A stretch of DNA of 64,000 bases. Origin: Arsenophonus apicola (GTDB lineage Bacteria; Pseudomonadota; Gammaproteobacteria; Enterobacterales; Enterobacteriaceae). Shown here piece after piece: positions 27,292 to 36,247 of the stretch. The translations under genes were made by a program, and so were the position numbers. The notes below the pieces were generated by a model that saw only the letters and a list, made by a program, of their open reading frames with translations, did not search any database and was not told the origin of the DNA. Positions within the stretch are counted from its first letter, which is position 1. Each line of letters opens with the position of its first letter. Location of the stretch: positions 1,860,001 to 1,924,000 of the forward strand of contig NZ_CP084222.1 in NCBI RefSeq assembly GCF_020268605.1, written 5' to 3'.

Positions 27292-28653
27292 ATGCGCCTG
27301 CAAAAAATTCAATTACCTTATTCATTAGATGCGGCTTTAAATTATTTTAATGCTATCGCCAACCAACCATGGGCGATGTTGTTACATTCAGGTAACGCCA
27401 ACCACCCACATAACCGTTTTGATATTGTGGTCGCTGATCCAATAACCACCTTAGAAACAAGAGACAATATCACGCAAATCAACCGTGAAAATGAAAAAAT
27501 CAGCTCAGAACTTGATCCTTTTGAGTTATTAAAAGGTGAAATGCAACATTTGAATGTCACTTTCACAGCGAATAGTGACCTTCCTTTCCAAGGCGGTGCT
27601 CTAGGTATATGGGGTTACGATTTAGGCCGGCGAATCGAAATATTGCCCGAACAGGCAAAAAAAGAATTAAGCTTTCCCGATATGGCAATCGGTGTTTATC
27701 TTTGGGCATTAATCGTTGATCACCATAAAAAAATAGTTACTTTGCTTAGTTATCAAAATGTCGAACAACGCTTAGCTTGGTTAGAAAATCAAACAAAAAT
27801 ACCTGCTAAACAGTTTCAAATGTGTGAAAAATGGCAAAGTAACATGTCCGAACAGCAATATCATTATAAAATTGGCCAAATTCATCAATATTTACGCAAT
27901 GGTGATTGTTACCAAATTAATTTAGCGCAACGTTTTAAAGCCAAATATCAAGGTAATGAATGGGAGGCCTTTCTTAAACTGAATCAAAATAATCAAGCCC
28001 CTTTCTCTGCCTTTATTCGTTTAGAACAACATTGCGTATTGAGTGTATCCCCTGAGCGTTTTCTTTGGCTGCACGACGATTCAATTCAAACTCGTCCAAT
28101 TAAAGGCACATTACCCAGATTAACGGATGTTAAAGAAGATCAAGAACAGATAAAACGTTTACAATCATCAATCAAAGATCGCGCTGAAAACGTCATGATA
28201 GTTGATTTATTGCGTAATGATATTGGTAAAGTCGCAATACCAGGGACAGTCAGTGTACCAGAACTTTTTGTTGTTGAATCTTTTCCAGCTATTCATCATC
28301 TAGTCAGCACTGTTATTGCACAATTACCCTCTCACTATCATGCATCTGATCTATTAAGAGCCTGCTTTCCAGGCGGCTCGATTACCGGTGCACCGAAAAT
28401 ACGCTCGATGGAAATTATTGATGAGCTTGAACCTCATCGACGCCATAGCTACTGTGGAGCGATTGGTTATATCAGTTTCTGCGGTACGATGGATACAAAT
28501 ATCAGCATACGTACTTTATTAACTGAAAATCAATACCTTTATTGTTGGGCTGGCGGCGGAATTGTGGCGGATAGTACAGCTGAAAAAGAGTATCAAGAGA
28601 CTTTCGACAAGCTGAGTCGAATATTACCTGTATTAGAAAATAATCCATGTTAA
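27292..28653 (+). CDS. pabB: Aminodeoxychorismate synthase component I PabB
   Basis: Makes 4-amino-4-deoxychorismate from chorismate with ammonia from PabA, the first step to p-aminobenzoate and folate. The 453-residue protein (E. coli 453) has the anthranilate-synthase-like catalytic domain. Motifs include PERFLWLH, RPIKGTLPR (with the Lys of this family), CFPGGSITGAPK and YCGAIGYIS. The downstream nudL overlaps its stop. Confidence 0.95.
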   Translation: MRLQKIQLPYSLDAALNYFNAIANQPWAMLLHSGNANHPHNRFDIVVADPITTLETRDNITQINRENEKISSELDPFELLKGEMQHLNVTFTANSDLPFQGGALGIWGYDLGRRIEILPEQAKKELSFPDMAIGVYLWALIVDHHKKIVTLLSYQNVEQRLAWLENQTKIPAKQFQMCEKWQSNMSEQQYHYKIGQIHQYLRNGDCYQINLAQRFKAKYQGNEWEAFLKLNQNNQAPFSAFIRLEQHCVLSVSPERFLWLHDDSIQTRPIKGTLPRLTDVKEDQEQIKRLQSSIKDRAENVMIVDLLRNDIGKVAIPGTVSVPELFVVESFPAIHHLVSTVIAQLPSHYHASDLLRACFPGGSITGAPKIRSMEIIDELEPHRRHSYCGAIGYISFCGTMDTNISIRTLLTENQYLYCWAGGGIVADSTAEKEYQETFDKLSRILPVLENNPC

Positions 28654-29228
28654 TGAATACATTAGATAATTTTATTAACCGATTTCAATTAATATTACCT
28701 GAACCCATTGGCTCCGTCCAATCTATCAATGTAGATCGCGCCAAAAAAAGTGCGGCCGTGCTATTAGCCATTATTTGTAAACCTGAACCCACACTACTAT
28801 TTACCAAAAGAACGGATAACTTACGCCTTCATGCGAGTCAAATCTCTTTTCCTGGTGGAGCTCGAGAACGCAATGATCATAGCCTAATTGAAACAGCATT
28901 ACGCGAAACTTACGAAGAAATCAATATCTTGCCAGATCAAGTGCAAATCCTGGGAAAAATGCAGCCAATAAAAAGCCACAGTGGCTATTTAGTAACGCCT
29001 ATTGTTGGATTACTATCAGCAAAGGTCTCTTATTACCGAAATCCAGCGGAAGTAGCCGCTATCTTTGAAGTACCATTGGAACATGCCGTCTCTTTAACTC
29101 ATCATCATTCCATTATGATTAATAATGCCGGCGATAAAAAGCGTCTGTTTTTTTATCGGTATGAGCAATATCTAATTTGGGGTTTAACTGCAGCTATTCT
29201 CAATAAGTTAGCATTACAACTCATTTAA
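28647..29228 (+). CDS. nudL: CoA pyrophosphatase NudL (Nudix hydrolase)
   Basis: Nudix enzyme that likely splits coenzyme A into 3',5'-ADP and phosphopantetheine. The 193-residue protein has the CoA-hydrolase signature (LHASQISFPGGARE) leading into the Nudix box with RETYEEINI (about 75-98). Two starts compete: ATG at 28647, inside the end of pabB, and ATG at 28653, which overlaps the stop as TAATG. It is coupled to pabB as in E. coli (yeaB). Confidence 0.92.
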   Translation: MLMNTLDNFINRFQLILPEPIGSVQSINVDRAKKSAAVLLAIICKPEPTLLFTKRTDNLRLHASQISFPGGARERNDHSLIETALRETYEEINILPDQVQILGKMQPIKSHSGYLVTPIVGLLSAKVSYYRNPAEVAAIFEVPLEHAVSLTHHHSIMINNAGDKKRLFFYRYEQYLIWGLTAAILNKLALQLI

Positions 29229-29396
29229 AATCGGCAAAAAATAAAAAGTCTTTTTATTTTACATTTTGTTCACTAGCACTAGTAAATTTCAAAAAAAACG
29301 ATAAACTGGCACTCCATTACAATACAGTAATATTACAACTATAACATTTAGTATTAAGTGATTATTTTATCGTTTTTATTTTCCAAGGGGTTTTTA

Positions 29397-30761
29397 GTGA
29401 TCAGTGTTTTCGATATGTTTAAAGTAGGTATTGGCCCATCCAGTTCTCATACCGTTGGACCAATGAAAGCAGGTAAAGAATTTGTCGATCAATTGATCGA
29501 AAAAAATCTACTTTCCTTCGTCACGCGTATCGCTGTTGATATTTATGGCTCCCTTTCATTAACCGGCAAGGGACATCATACTGATATCGCTATTATTATG
29601 GGTTTGGCGGGTAATTTGCCAGCAACCGTTGATATCGAATCAATAGCAGATTTTATTGCTAATGTTGAGCAAACTGAACGTTTACCTTTAGCAAATACAA
29701 GCCATTATGTTGATTTTCCACGTCAAGGCGGAATAAATTTTCATTATAATAATTTACCATTACACGAAAATGGCATGACCATTACCGCTTTCAATAATGA
29801 TAACAAAATTTTCAGTAAAACTTATTACTCGATAGGTGGGGGCTTCATTGTTGATGAAGAACATTTTGACCAACAAACCTCTACTAATAAAACAGTAGCT
29901 TATTCTTTTAACTCAGCAACTGAATTGTTACTTCATTGTAAAAAAACCGGTTTATCAGTTTCTCATCTTGTGATGAAAAATGAATTAGCGCTGCATACGA
30001 AAGAAGAAATTGATCACTATTTTGCTAATATTTGGCATACCATGCAGGCCTGCATTGAACGAGGACTGAATACTGAAGGCATTTTACCCGGCCCTCTTCG
30101 CGTTCCCCGCCGCGCTCCGGCATTACATCGTATGTTAACGGTATCTCAAAAACTGTCTAATGATCCAATGGAGATCGTTGATCTGATCAATATGTTAGCA
30201 TTAGCGGTTAACGAAGAAAATGCAGCCGGTGGTCGTGTGGTAACAGCACCAACTAATGGTGCCTGCGGCATAATTCCAGCTGTCTTAGCTTACTATGATC
30301 ACTGTATTGAACCTGTTACCCCAGCACTTTATAGCCGTTACTTTTTAGCTTCAGGAGCGATTGGTATTCTTTACAAGATGAATGCCTCTATATCAGGTGC
30401 TGAAGTCGGCTGCCAAGGGGAAGTCGGTGTCGCCTGCTCAATGGCCGCTGCTGGGTTAGCTGAATTACTGGGTGGCAATCCTGAACAAGTCTGTATAGCG
30501 GCTGAAATTGGTATGGAGCATAATTTGGGGCTCACCTGTGACCCGGTTGCAGGACAAGTTCAAGTTCCTTGCATTGAACGTAACGCAATTGCGTCAGTAA
30601 AAGCGATTAATGCGGCAAGAATGGCACTACGTAGAACGAGTGAACCACGCATTTCTTTAGATAAAGTTATCGAGACTATGTACGAAACAGGTAAAGATAT
30701 GAACGCTAAATACCGTGAAACTTCTCGTGGAGGTTTAGCTATTAAAGTACATTGTGATTGA
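29397..30761 (+). CDS. sdaA: L-serine ammonia-lyase SdaA
   Basis: Iron-sulfur L-serine deaminase making pyruvate and ammonia. The start chosen is GTG at 29397, preceded by AAGGGG; it gives 454 residues, the same as E. coli SdaA, whereas the longer frame from 29358 adds 13 unrelated residues. Motifs are FKVGIGPSSSHTVGPM, TAPTNGACGI and EHNLGLTCDPV with cluster cysteines, and KYRETSRGGLA. It follows nudL after 168 bp with its own promoter region. Confidence 0.95.
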   Translation: MISVFDMFKVGIGPSSSHTVGPMKAGKEFVDQLIEKNLLSFVTRIAVDIYGSLSLTGKGHHTDIAIIMGLAGNLPATVDIESIADFIANVEQTERLPLANTSHYVDFPRQGGINFHYNNLPLHENGMTITAFNNDNKIFSKTYYSIGGGFIVDEEHFDQQTSTNKTVAYSFNSATELLLHCKKTGLSVSHLVMKNELALHTKEEIDHYFANIWHTMQACIERGLNTEGILPGPLRVPRRAPALHRMLTVSQKLSNDPMEIVDLINMLALAVNEENAAGGRVVTAPTNGACGIIPAVLAYYDHCIEPVTPALYSRYFLASGAIGILYKMNASISGAEVGCQGEVGVACSMAAAGLAELLGGNPEQVCIAAEIGMEHNLGLTCDPVAGQVQVPCIERNAIASVKAINAARMALRRTSEPRISLDKVIETMYETGKDMNAKYRETSRGGLAIKVHCD

Positions 30762-31210
30762 TGCAGGACACATCTTAAAATATATTCCTTTTCATTTAAT
30801 AACCCTTAATATAAAAAGGGTTATTTTTATTTATCACCCATCTTTATATTCAATTAGTCAAAAAACTTCCCCTGTATTAAAGTACAGTTTATATTCATAG
30901 AATTACTAATTAAAATTTATTATTATTTCACACAAGATAATAACAACTATAACAAAATTAAATTGTTTGATGAAATTTATCTTTCTCTAAATATATTGAT
31001 ACGTATTTTAAATTTTCTGATCAGTGGCATATTTTTTCTTATATTTAAATGATAATCTATAAAATGATTAATTAGTTACAATTATGGTTAATACTTTATA
31101 ACATGAAAAACTATTCATACTAGTGATTATTTGATTGTATTCATCTGTCAACGGAGAGTACACTCTAATAATCATTTTTATTATTTAACCTACTTCTAAG
31201 GGGAAAAGTA
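30762..31210. other. sdaA-manX spacer, likely holding the manX control region
   Basis: It contains the sdaA terminator (30798-30830) and AT-rich promoter DNA for manXYZ. E. coli has pdeD and yoaE here; neither is present. A partly symmetric ATTATTTCACACAAGATAAT (30922-30941) looks a little like a Mlc/NagC operator. Confidence 0.4.
30798..30830 (+). terminator. Terminator of sdaA
   Basis: A perfect 10-bp stem AATAACCCTT/AAGGGTTATT is followed by TTTATTTAT, 36 bases past the stop. Confidence 0.85.
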
Positions 31211-32179
31211 GTGAGTGTAGCTATTATAATTAGCACTCATGGTGTTGCTGCAAAACAGTTGCTCATGACCGCTGAAATGTTGATTGGCGAACAACAAAAT
31301 GTCGTTTATATCGATTTTGTTCCAAGTGAAAACGCTGATACATTAATTGAAAAATATAATCAAAAGCTTAATGAGCTCGATGTTTCTCAAGGTGTGTTAT
31401 TTTTGGTAGATATGTGGGGAGGCAGTCCATTTAACGCCGCTAGTCGCATTATCGAAAGTAAGGATAAAGACAAATATGATATCGTCACCGGTGTTAACGT
31501 CCCCATGTTGGTTGCGACGTTACTATCCCGTGATGATGATCCTACTTTTAGTGAATTAGTCACCACTGCTATAGAAACGGGTCGCAGTGAAATTAAAGCG
31601 CTAAATAGTCTACAAACTAGCAATAAACCGCAAAATTTACCGACGCCATCCCCCTCATCTCAGGCAGCCAATTCAACCGCACAAGGTCATATGTTCATTG
31701 CCCTTGCAAGAATTGATGACCGTTTAATTCATGGTCAGGTGGCTACTCGCTGGACTAAAGAGACAAAAGTTAAGCGTATTATCGTAGTGAGCGATGAGGT
31801 TGCAAAAGATCATGTTCGCTCAACTCTATTGAAGCAGGTAGCGCCACCGGGTGTCACAGCGCATGTGATCGATATAGCAAAATGTATTCGTGTCTATAAT
31901 AATCCTAAGTATGCCGGTGAACGCGTTATGCTGTTATTTACCAATCCAACAGACGTTTTACGTATTGTAGAAGGCGGCGTCGACATAAAGTCTGTCAATA
32001 TCGGTGGCATGGCCTATCGTGATGGTAAAACACAGGTTAACAATGCTATCTCGATCGATAATGAGGATATTAAGGCTTTTAACCAATTATCTAAACGGGG
32101 CATTGAACTCGAAGCACGTAAAGTTTCTAGTGACAACAAACTGGATATGTTAACTCTCATCAAAAAAGCAAAAAGATGA
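31211..32179 (+). CDS. manX: Mannose-family PTS system IIAB component ManX
   Basis: Cytoplasmic two-domain phosphocarrier of the mannose/glucosamine phosphotransferase system. The IIA domain (about 1-130) has phospho-acceptor His10 in STHGVAAKQ. A Pro/Ser/Gln-rich linker covers about 138-158. The IIB domain has RIDDRLIHGQVATRW with phospho-His174. The GTG start at 31211 follows CTAAGGGGAAAA. Length 322 matches E. coli (323). It is the first gene of manXYZ. Confidence 0.95.
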   Translation: MSVAIIISTHGVAAKQLLMTAEMLIGEQQNVVYIDFVPSENADTLIEKYNQKLNELDVSQGVLFLVDMWGGSPFNAASRIIESKDKDKYDIVTGVNVPMLVATLLSRDDDPTFSELVTTAIETGRSEIKALNSLQTSNKPQNLPTPSPSSQAANSTAQGHMFIALARIDDRLIHGQVATRWTKETKVKRIIVVSDEVAKDHVRSTLLKQVAPPGVTAHVIDIAKCIRVYNNPKYAGERVMLLFTNPTDVLRIVEGGVDIKSVNIGGMAYRDGKTQVNNAISIDNEDIKAFNQLSKRGIELEARKVSSDNKLDMLTLIKKAKR

Positions 32180-32252
32180 GTTTTCTTTTTTGGTTATACA
32201 TTCACGACTTAAAAATAGATTCACCAACGTTGTTGGTTACAGGAGATAAACA

Positions 32253-33053
32253 ATGGAGCTTACCGTTGTTCAAATCATACTCGTTTTCCTTGTTGCCTGT
32301 ATTGCAGGTATGGGTTCTATTCTAGATGAATTCCAATTTCATCGTCCGTTAATTGCTTGTACTCTAATTGGCCTTGTTCTCGGTGATCTAAAAACAGGCA
32401 TAATTATTGGTGGTACACTGGAAATGATTGCTCTTGGATGGATGAATATCGGGGCAGCTGTGGCTCCTGATGCTGCACTCGCCTCAATTATTTCTACCAT
32501 TCTTGTTATTGCCGGCGGACAAGATATCGGTACCGGTATTGCTCTGGCGATCCCGCTAGCTGCCGCAGGTCAAGTATTGACTATTATTGTTCGGACACTC
32601 ACGGTTGCATTCCAACATGCCGCTGATCGCGCCGCGCAATCTGCTAATTTACGTGCATTAACAACAATTCACATCTCTGCCCTGTTACTACAGGCGATGC
32701 GTATTGCTATTCCTGCTTTAATTGTTGCTATCTCTGTTGGTACCTCAGAAGTCCAACACCTACTGGATTCTATTCCTGAGGTTGTGACTAAAGGATTGAA
32801 CATTGCTGGCGGTATGATCGTTGTTGTCGGTTACGCGATGGTGATTAACATGATGCGCGCAGGTTATCTGATGCCATTTTTCTACTTGGGCTTTGTAACT
32901 GCGGCATTTACCAATTTCAACCTAGTTGCTTTAGGCGTTATTGGTATCGTAATGGCGATCCTCTATATTCAACTCAGTCCAAAATACAACCAATCACAAG
33001 TTGCTAATTCGCAAAATAATGGCAATAGCGACTTAGATAATGAATTAGATTAA
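32253..33053 (+). CDS. manY: Mannose-family PTS system IIC component ManY
   Basis: A 266-residue membrane subunit of the mannose permease with multiple hydrophobic helices. Signature segments are SILDEFQFHRPLIACTLIG and LEMIALGWMNIGAAVAPDAA. GGAGATAAACA precedes the ATG. It pairs with ManZ in the sugar channel, which in E. coli also serves lambda DNA entry and some bacteriocins. Confidence 0.95.
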   Translation: MELTVVQIILVFLVACIAGMGSILDEFQFHRPLIACTLIGLVLGDLKTGIIIGGTLEMIALGWMNIGAAVAPDAALASIISTILVIAGGQDIGTGIALAIPLAAAGQVLTIIVRTLTVAFQHAADRAAQSANLRALTTIHISALLLQAMRIAIPALIVAISVGTSEVQHLLDSIPEVVTKGLNIAGGMIVVVGYAMVINMMRAGYLMPFFYLGFVTAAFTNFNLVALGVIGIVMAILYIQLSPKYNQSQVANSQNNGNSDLDNELD

Positions 33054-33068
33054 TTAAGGAATGGAATA

Positions 33069-33926
33069 ATGGCAGATACAACTTCAGCAAACCAGACAAA
33101 TCAAAAAAAGCTTACTGCTGGTGATATTCGCGGAGTTTTCTTACGTTCCAATCTTTTTCAAGGATCGTGGAACTTTGAACGCATGCAAGCACTTGGTTTT
33201 TGCTTTTCCATGATCCCTGTGATCCGTCGTTTATATCCTGAAAATAGTGAAGAACGTAAACAAGCAATTAAACGCCATCTAGAGTTTTTTAATACCCATC
33301 CGTATGTTGCAGCACCGGTTTTAGGGGTTACCATGGCAATGGAGGAACAAAGAGCTAATGGTGCAGATATTGATGATGGTGCCATTAATGGTATTAAAGT
33401 TGGCTTAATGGGCCCTTTAGCAGGTGTTGGAGATCCTATTTTTTGGGGCACAGTACGTCCGGTTTTTGCGGCATTAGGTGCAGGAATTGCGATGTCAGGT
33501 AGTCTACTAGGACCACTACTGTTTTTTATTTTGTTTAATTTAGTTCGTTTAATAACACGTTATTACGGTGTCAGCTATGGCTACAAAAAAGGGCTCGATA
33601 TTGTTCATGATATGGGAGGTGGCTTCCTACAAAAAATGACCGAAGGCGCCTCAATTCTGGGACTATTTGTGATGGGCGCATTAGTCAATAAATGGACTAA
33701 TGTTAATATCCCCTTAGTTGTTTCCGAGATAAAAAATCCAGAAACGGGCGAAGTAACGATTACCACCGTACAGACTATATTAAATCAATTGATGCCTGGT
33801 CTGGTACCTTTACTATTAACCTTTGGCTGTATGTGGCTATTGCGGCGTAAAGTCAATCCACTATGGATCATTGTTGGTTTCTTTATCCTTGGTATTGTTG
33901 GCTACTGGGCAGGATTTCTAGGCTAA
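33069..33926 (+). CDS. manZ: Mannose-family PTS system IID component ManZ
   Basis: A 285-residue IID membrane subunit. Motifs are LRSNLFQGSWNFERMQALGF, FFNTHPYVAAPVLGV and GLMGPLAGVGDPIFWGT. Only 15 bp separate it from manY, and AAGGAATGGAATA precedes its ATG. It is the last gene of manXYZ, followed by a terminator hairpin. Confidence 0.95.
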   Translation: MADTTSANQTNQKKLTAGDIRGVFLRSNLFQGSWNFERMQALGFCFSMIPVIRRLYPENSEERKQAIKRHLEFFNTHPYVAAPVLGVTMAMEEQRANGADIDDGAINGIKVGLMGPLAGVGDPIFWGTVRPVFAALGAGIAMSGSLLGPLLFFILFNLVRLITRYYGVSYGYKKGLDIVHDMGGGFLQKMTEGASILGLFVMGALVNKWTNVNIPLVVSEIKNPETGEVTITTVQTILNQLMPGLVPLLLTFGCMWLLRRKVNPLWIIVGFFILGIVGYWAGFLG

Positions 33927-33954
33927 GATACTTATAGATCTTAATTGTCAATTG

Positions 33955-33979
33955 CGGGAGGTTGCAGCCTCCCGTTTTT
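33955..33979 (+). terminator. Terminator of manXYZ
   Basis: Stem CGGGAGG/CCTCCCG with a 6-base loop is followed by TTTTT, 28 bases past the manZ stop. Confidence 0.85.
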
Positions 33980-34025
33980 AATTTTATCTTTACAGCAGAA
34001 TAATAATCGATCGGAGTGTTTGCTC

Positions 34026-34484
34026 ATGAATATGAACAATAGTGTATTGACTATCTTAATTCTACTAATGCTAACTTATGCTATCTATGAAGAATTTATT
34101 GTTAACTTGTTAAATGGAAAAACAAAATTAAAAATAAAGTTAAGGCGTAGAAATAGAATTGATGCCGTTATTTTTATTATACTTATCGCGATTGTTATTT
34201 ATCATAATATTATTCAGCATGGAAGCCAGCTAACAACCTACTTATTAATGATCACCGTTCTTATCGCTATTTACTTAACATTTATTCGTTATCCTAAGCT
34301 TTATTTTAAAAATAAAGGTTTTTATCACAATAATGTTTATATATTGTACGATCAAATTAAAACAATTAATTTATCTAAGGATGGAATATTAATAGTCGGT
34401 TTAGCCAAAAGAAAAATTTATATTGCTGTTAAACAGTTTGATGATTTAGATAAAATTTACAACTTTTTGATCAATAATAAATAA
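34026..34484 (+). CDS. yobD: YobD family inner-membrane protein (DUF986)
   Basis: A 152-residue membrane protein of unknown function with three hydrophobic helices, the same length as E. coli YobD. The chosen ATG at 34026 follows CGGAGTGTTTGCTC; a longer frame from 33945 would run through the manZ terminator. Conserved parts are RRNRIDAVIFI and NLSKDGILIV. It sits between manZ and mntP as in E. coli. Confidence 0.9.
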   Translation: MNMNNSVLTILILLMLTYAIYEEFIVNLLNGKTKLKIKLRRRNRIDAVIFIILIAIVIYHNIIQHGSQLTTYLLMITVLIAIYLTFIRYPKLYFKNKGFYHNNVYILYDQIKTINLSKDGILIVGLAKRKIYIAVKQFDDLDKIYNFLINNK

Positions 34485-34633
34485 ATATAAACAATATTGT
34501 TAATGGTTTTTATGTAATTAATTAACGATAATTATTATTTTTATTAAAACATTAAATAATATTAATTTTTTAAATTAATTGAAATTTAAATAATTGCCTT
34601 TTATTATTTTTATGATATCTTTTGCTATAAGTC

Positions 34634-34790
34634 ATTGGGGAGTAGCCTGTTCTAAATAAAATTGTTGTTTAGAATTTCATGTCAACATACTCGTTATGTT
34701 ACCGTAACGTGGCATGAATACCTGACAAGGTTGGCAAGACCATAGACATATTTTTACTTAAGGTTGGAAGTAAAAATATGTGTATGGGTA
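34634..34790 (+). promoter_or_regulatory. Manganese (yybP-ykoY) riboswitch in the mntP leader
   Basis: The leader contains ATTGGGGAGTAGCC and, about 85 bases later, CTGACAAGGTTGGCAAGACC. These are the two conserved segments of the yybP-ykoY Mn2+ aptamer as found in E. coli mntP. A perfect 14-bp stem (ACATATTTTTACTT at 34746-34759 with its complement at 34768-34781) follows and may be the expression platform. Mn2+ binding is expected to turn on mntP. Confidence 0.88.
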
Positions 34791-34812
34791 ACTATCCAAC
34801 TGAGACAGTATA

Positions 34813-35376
34813 ATGAATTTATACGCAACCCTAGCTTTATCTCTCGCGTTATCCATGGTTGCTTTTGCTGCATCAGTTTGCAAAGGTGCCACCTTATTTA
34901 ATCCCTCTTTACGTGAAGCAATAAGAACTGGCTTTATCTTTGGCATAATTGAGTCCATAACCCCCATTATTGGCTGGAGTTTAGGGCTATTTGCCAGCCA
35001 ATATGTTATAAAGTGGAATCATTGGATAGCGTTTGGTTTATTATTTATATTGGGTATGCAGATGATATATCAAAGCTATCATCGTGCAAAAAACAACAAC
35101 AAACCTCCCCTTATTCACTATCACAATTCTTTTACCCTTATTACTACCGCCCTAGCAACTAGCCTGGATGCAATGGCCATTGGGGTCAGTCTGGCCTTTT
35201 TGCAAATTAATATCATCCATACAGCGATGACAATCGGACTAATGACCATGATTATGGCAACACTTGGAATATTATTAGGCCGTTATATTGGCCCATTATT
35301 AGGAAAAACAGCCGAAATAATTGGCGGTGTTACGCTAATCATTATCGGATTTAGTATAATTTATCAACATATTTAA
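34813..35376 (+). CDS. mntP: Manganese efflux pump MntP
   Basis: A 187-residue inner-membrane exporter that removes excess manganese. It has six helices in two related halves, with acidic motifs such as SLALSMVAFAASVCKG in the first half and ATSLDAMAIGVSLAF in the second. E. coli length is 188. It is expressed behind the Mn riboswitch listed separately. With sitABCD at 54-58 kb it makes an import/export pair for the same metal. Confidence 0.94.
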   Translation: MNLYATLALSLALSMVAFAASVCKGATLFNPSLREAIRTGFIFGIIESITPIIGWSLGLFASQYVIKWNHWIAFGLLFILGMQMIYQSYHRAKNNNKPPLIHYHNSFTLITTALATSLDAMAIGVSLAFLQINIIHTAMTIGLMTMIMATLGILLGRYIGPLLGKTAEIIGGVTLIIIGFSIIYQHI

Positions 35377-35730
35377 TTTATTAAATAATTAATTCACTTG
35401 TATATTTAATTTTTTTATTTACGTTAAAAAGAAATAATTGAAAAGGAAAACTAAATAATAAGAATTTTTACTATTTCTAACAAAAATTATTAATTGAAAA
35501 CTCTTTAATGTATAATATTCATTAAAAAAATGATAAGCTATTTAATTGATTTATTTCATTATCTTAAAATGAAACATAATATATTATAGACTAATGATAA
35601 TAATTATTATCAATTACAAATGGCATTTTTTGCCTATCTATAAATATCAAAAATCATAAAATAGAACTTATAAATAAATGAATGATTCTTTACAGCTAGG
35701 CTATTTACCCACTGATTGTGGAAGGTGAAC
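35377..35730. other. AT-rich spacer upstream of the AraC-family gene
   Basis: No gene. It contains the Fur-like palindrome at 35595-35612 and probably the promoter of the regulator. Confidence 0.35.
35595..35612. promoter_or_regulatory. Candidate Fur-type operator upstream of the AraC-family gene
   Basis: The perfect 18-bp palindrome TGATAATAATTATTATCA lies about 120 bases upstream of the start. It contains the GATAAT/ATTATC half-sites of Fur boxes, but with 4 rather than 1 central bases. The AT-rich setting makes chance possible. Confidence 0.35.
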
Positions 35731-36087
35731 ATGTCGGAAAATGTAATCAATGATATTGTTAATTGGTTAGAAAGCCAATTACAACGAAATGAAGGCATTA
35801 AGATTGATACCATTGCTAATAAAAGTGGTTATTCTAAATGGCATTTACAACGGATCTTTAAACAATTAAAAGGTTGCACCCTAGGGGAATATGTTCGTAA
35901 ACGTCGTTTACTTGAAGCAGCCAGGCTATTACGAGAAGATAAATTTTCTATTTTGGATATAGCGCTACAATACGGTTTTAGCTCCCAAGCAACATTTACC
36001 CGCATTTTTAAAAAACATTTTAATACTACACCGGCTAAATTTCGTCAAAATGGGCAGTTACCCGATTTTAATCAATTTATGGACTAA
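35731..36087 (+). CDS. MarA/SoxS-type AraC-family transcriptional activator
   Basis: A 118-residue regulator made only of the two helix-turn-helix motifs. These are IDTIANKSGYSKWHLQRIFK (about 25-45) and ILDIALQYGFSSQATFTRIFKKHFNTTPAKFR (about 74-105). This is the size and layout of MarA, SoxS and Proteus PqrA, activators of efflux and redox-stress genes that bind as monomers. ATG at 35731 follows GGAAGGTGAAC. There is no marR or soxR neighbour, so the inducing signal is not evident. Exact orthology is left open. Confidence 0.85.
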   Translation: MSENVINDIVNWLESQLQRNEGIKIDTIANKSGYSKWHLQRIFKQLKGCTLGEYVRKRRLLEAARLLREDKFSILDIALQYGFSSQATFTRIFKKHFNTTPAKFRQNGQLPDFNQFMD

Positions 36088-36247
36088 ACTAAAAAAAATA
36101 ATTTTTAAATATTCCTTGTTATCTGCCAGTCTAAATACTGGCTTTATGGTCAATTTACAATAAAATTCGCTTGAATATTTATCCAGCCAGCAATGCGTGC
36201 TAATAATTAATAATGACTTACTTTATTCATGTTATTTCATTAACCAA

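Noticed and set aside
30922..30941. Mlc/NagC-like operator upstream of manX
   Set aside because: The match is partial, symmetry is imperfect and the site is about 270 bases upstream; too weak to list as a feature.
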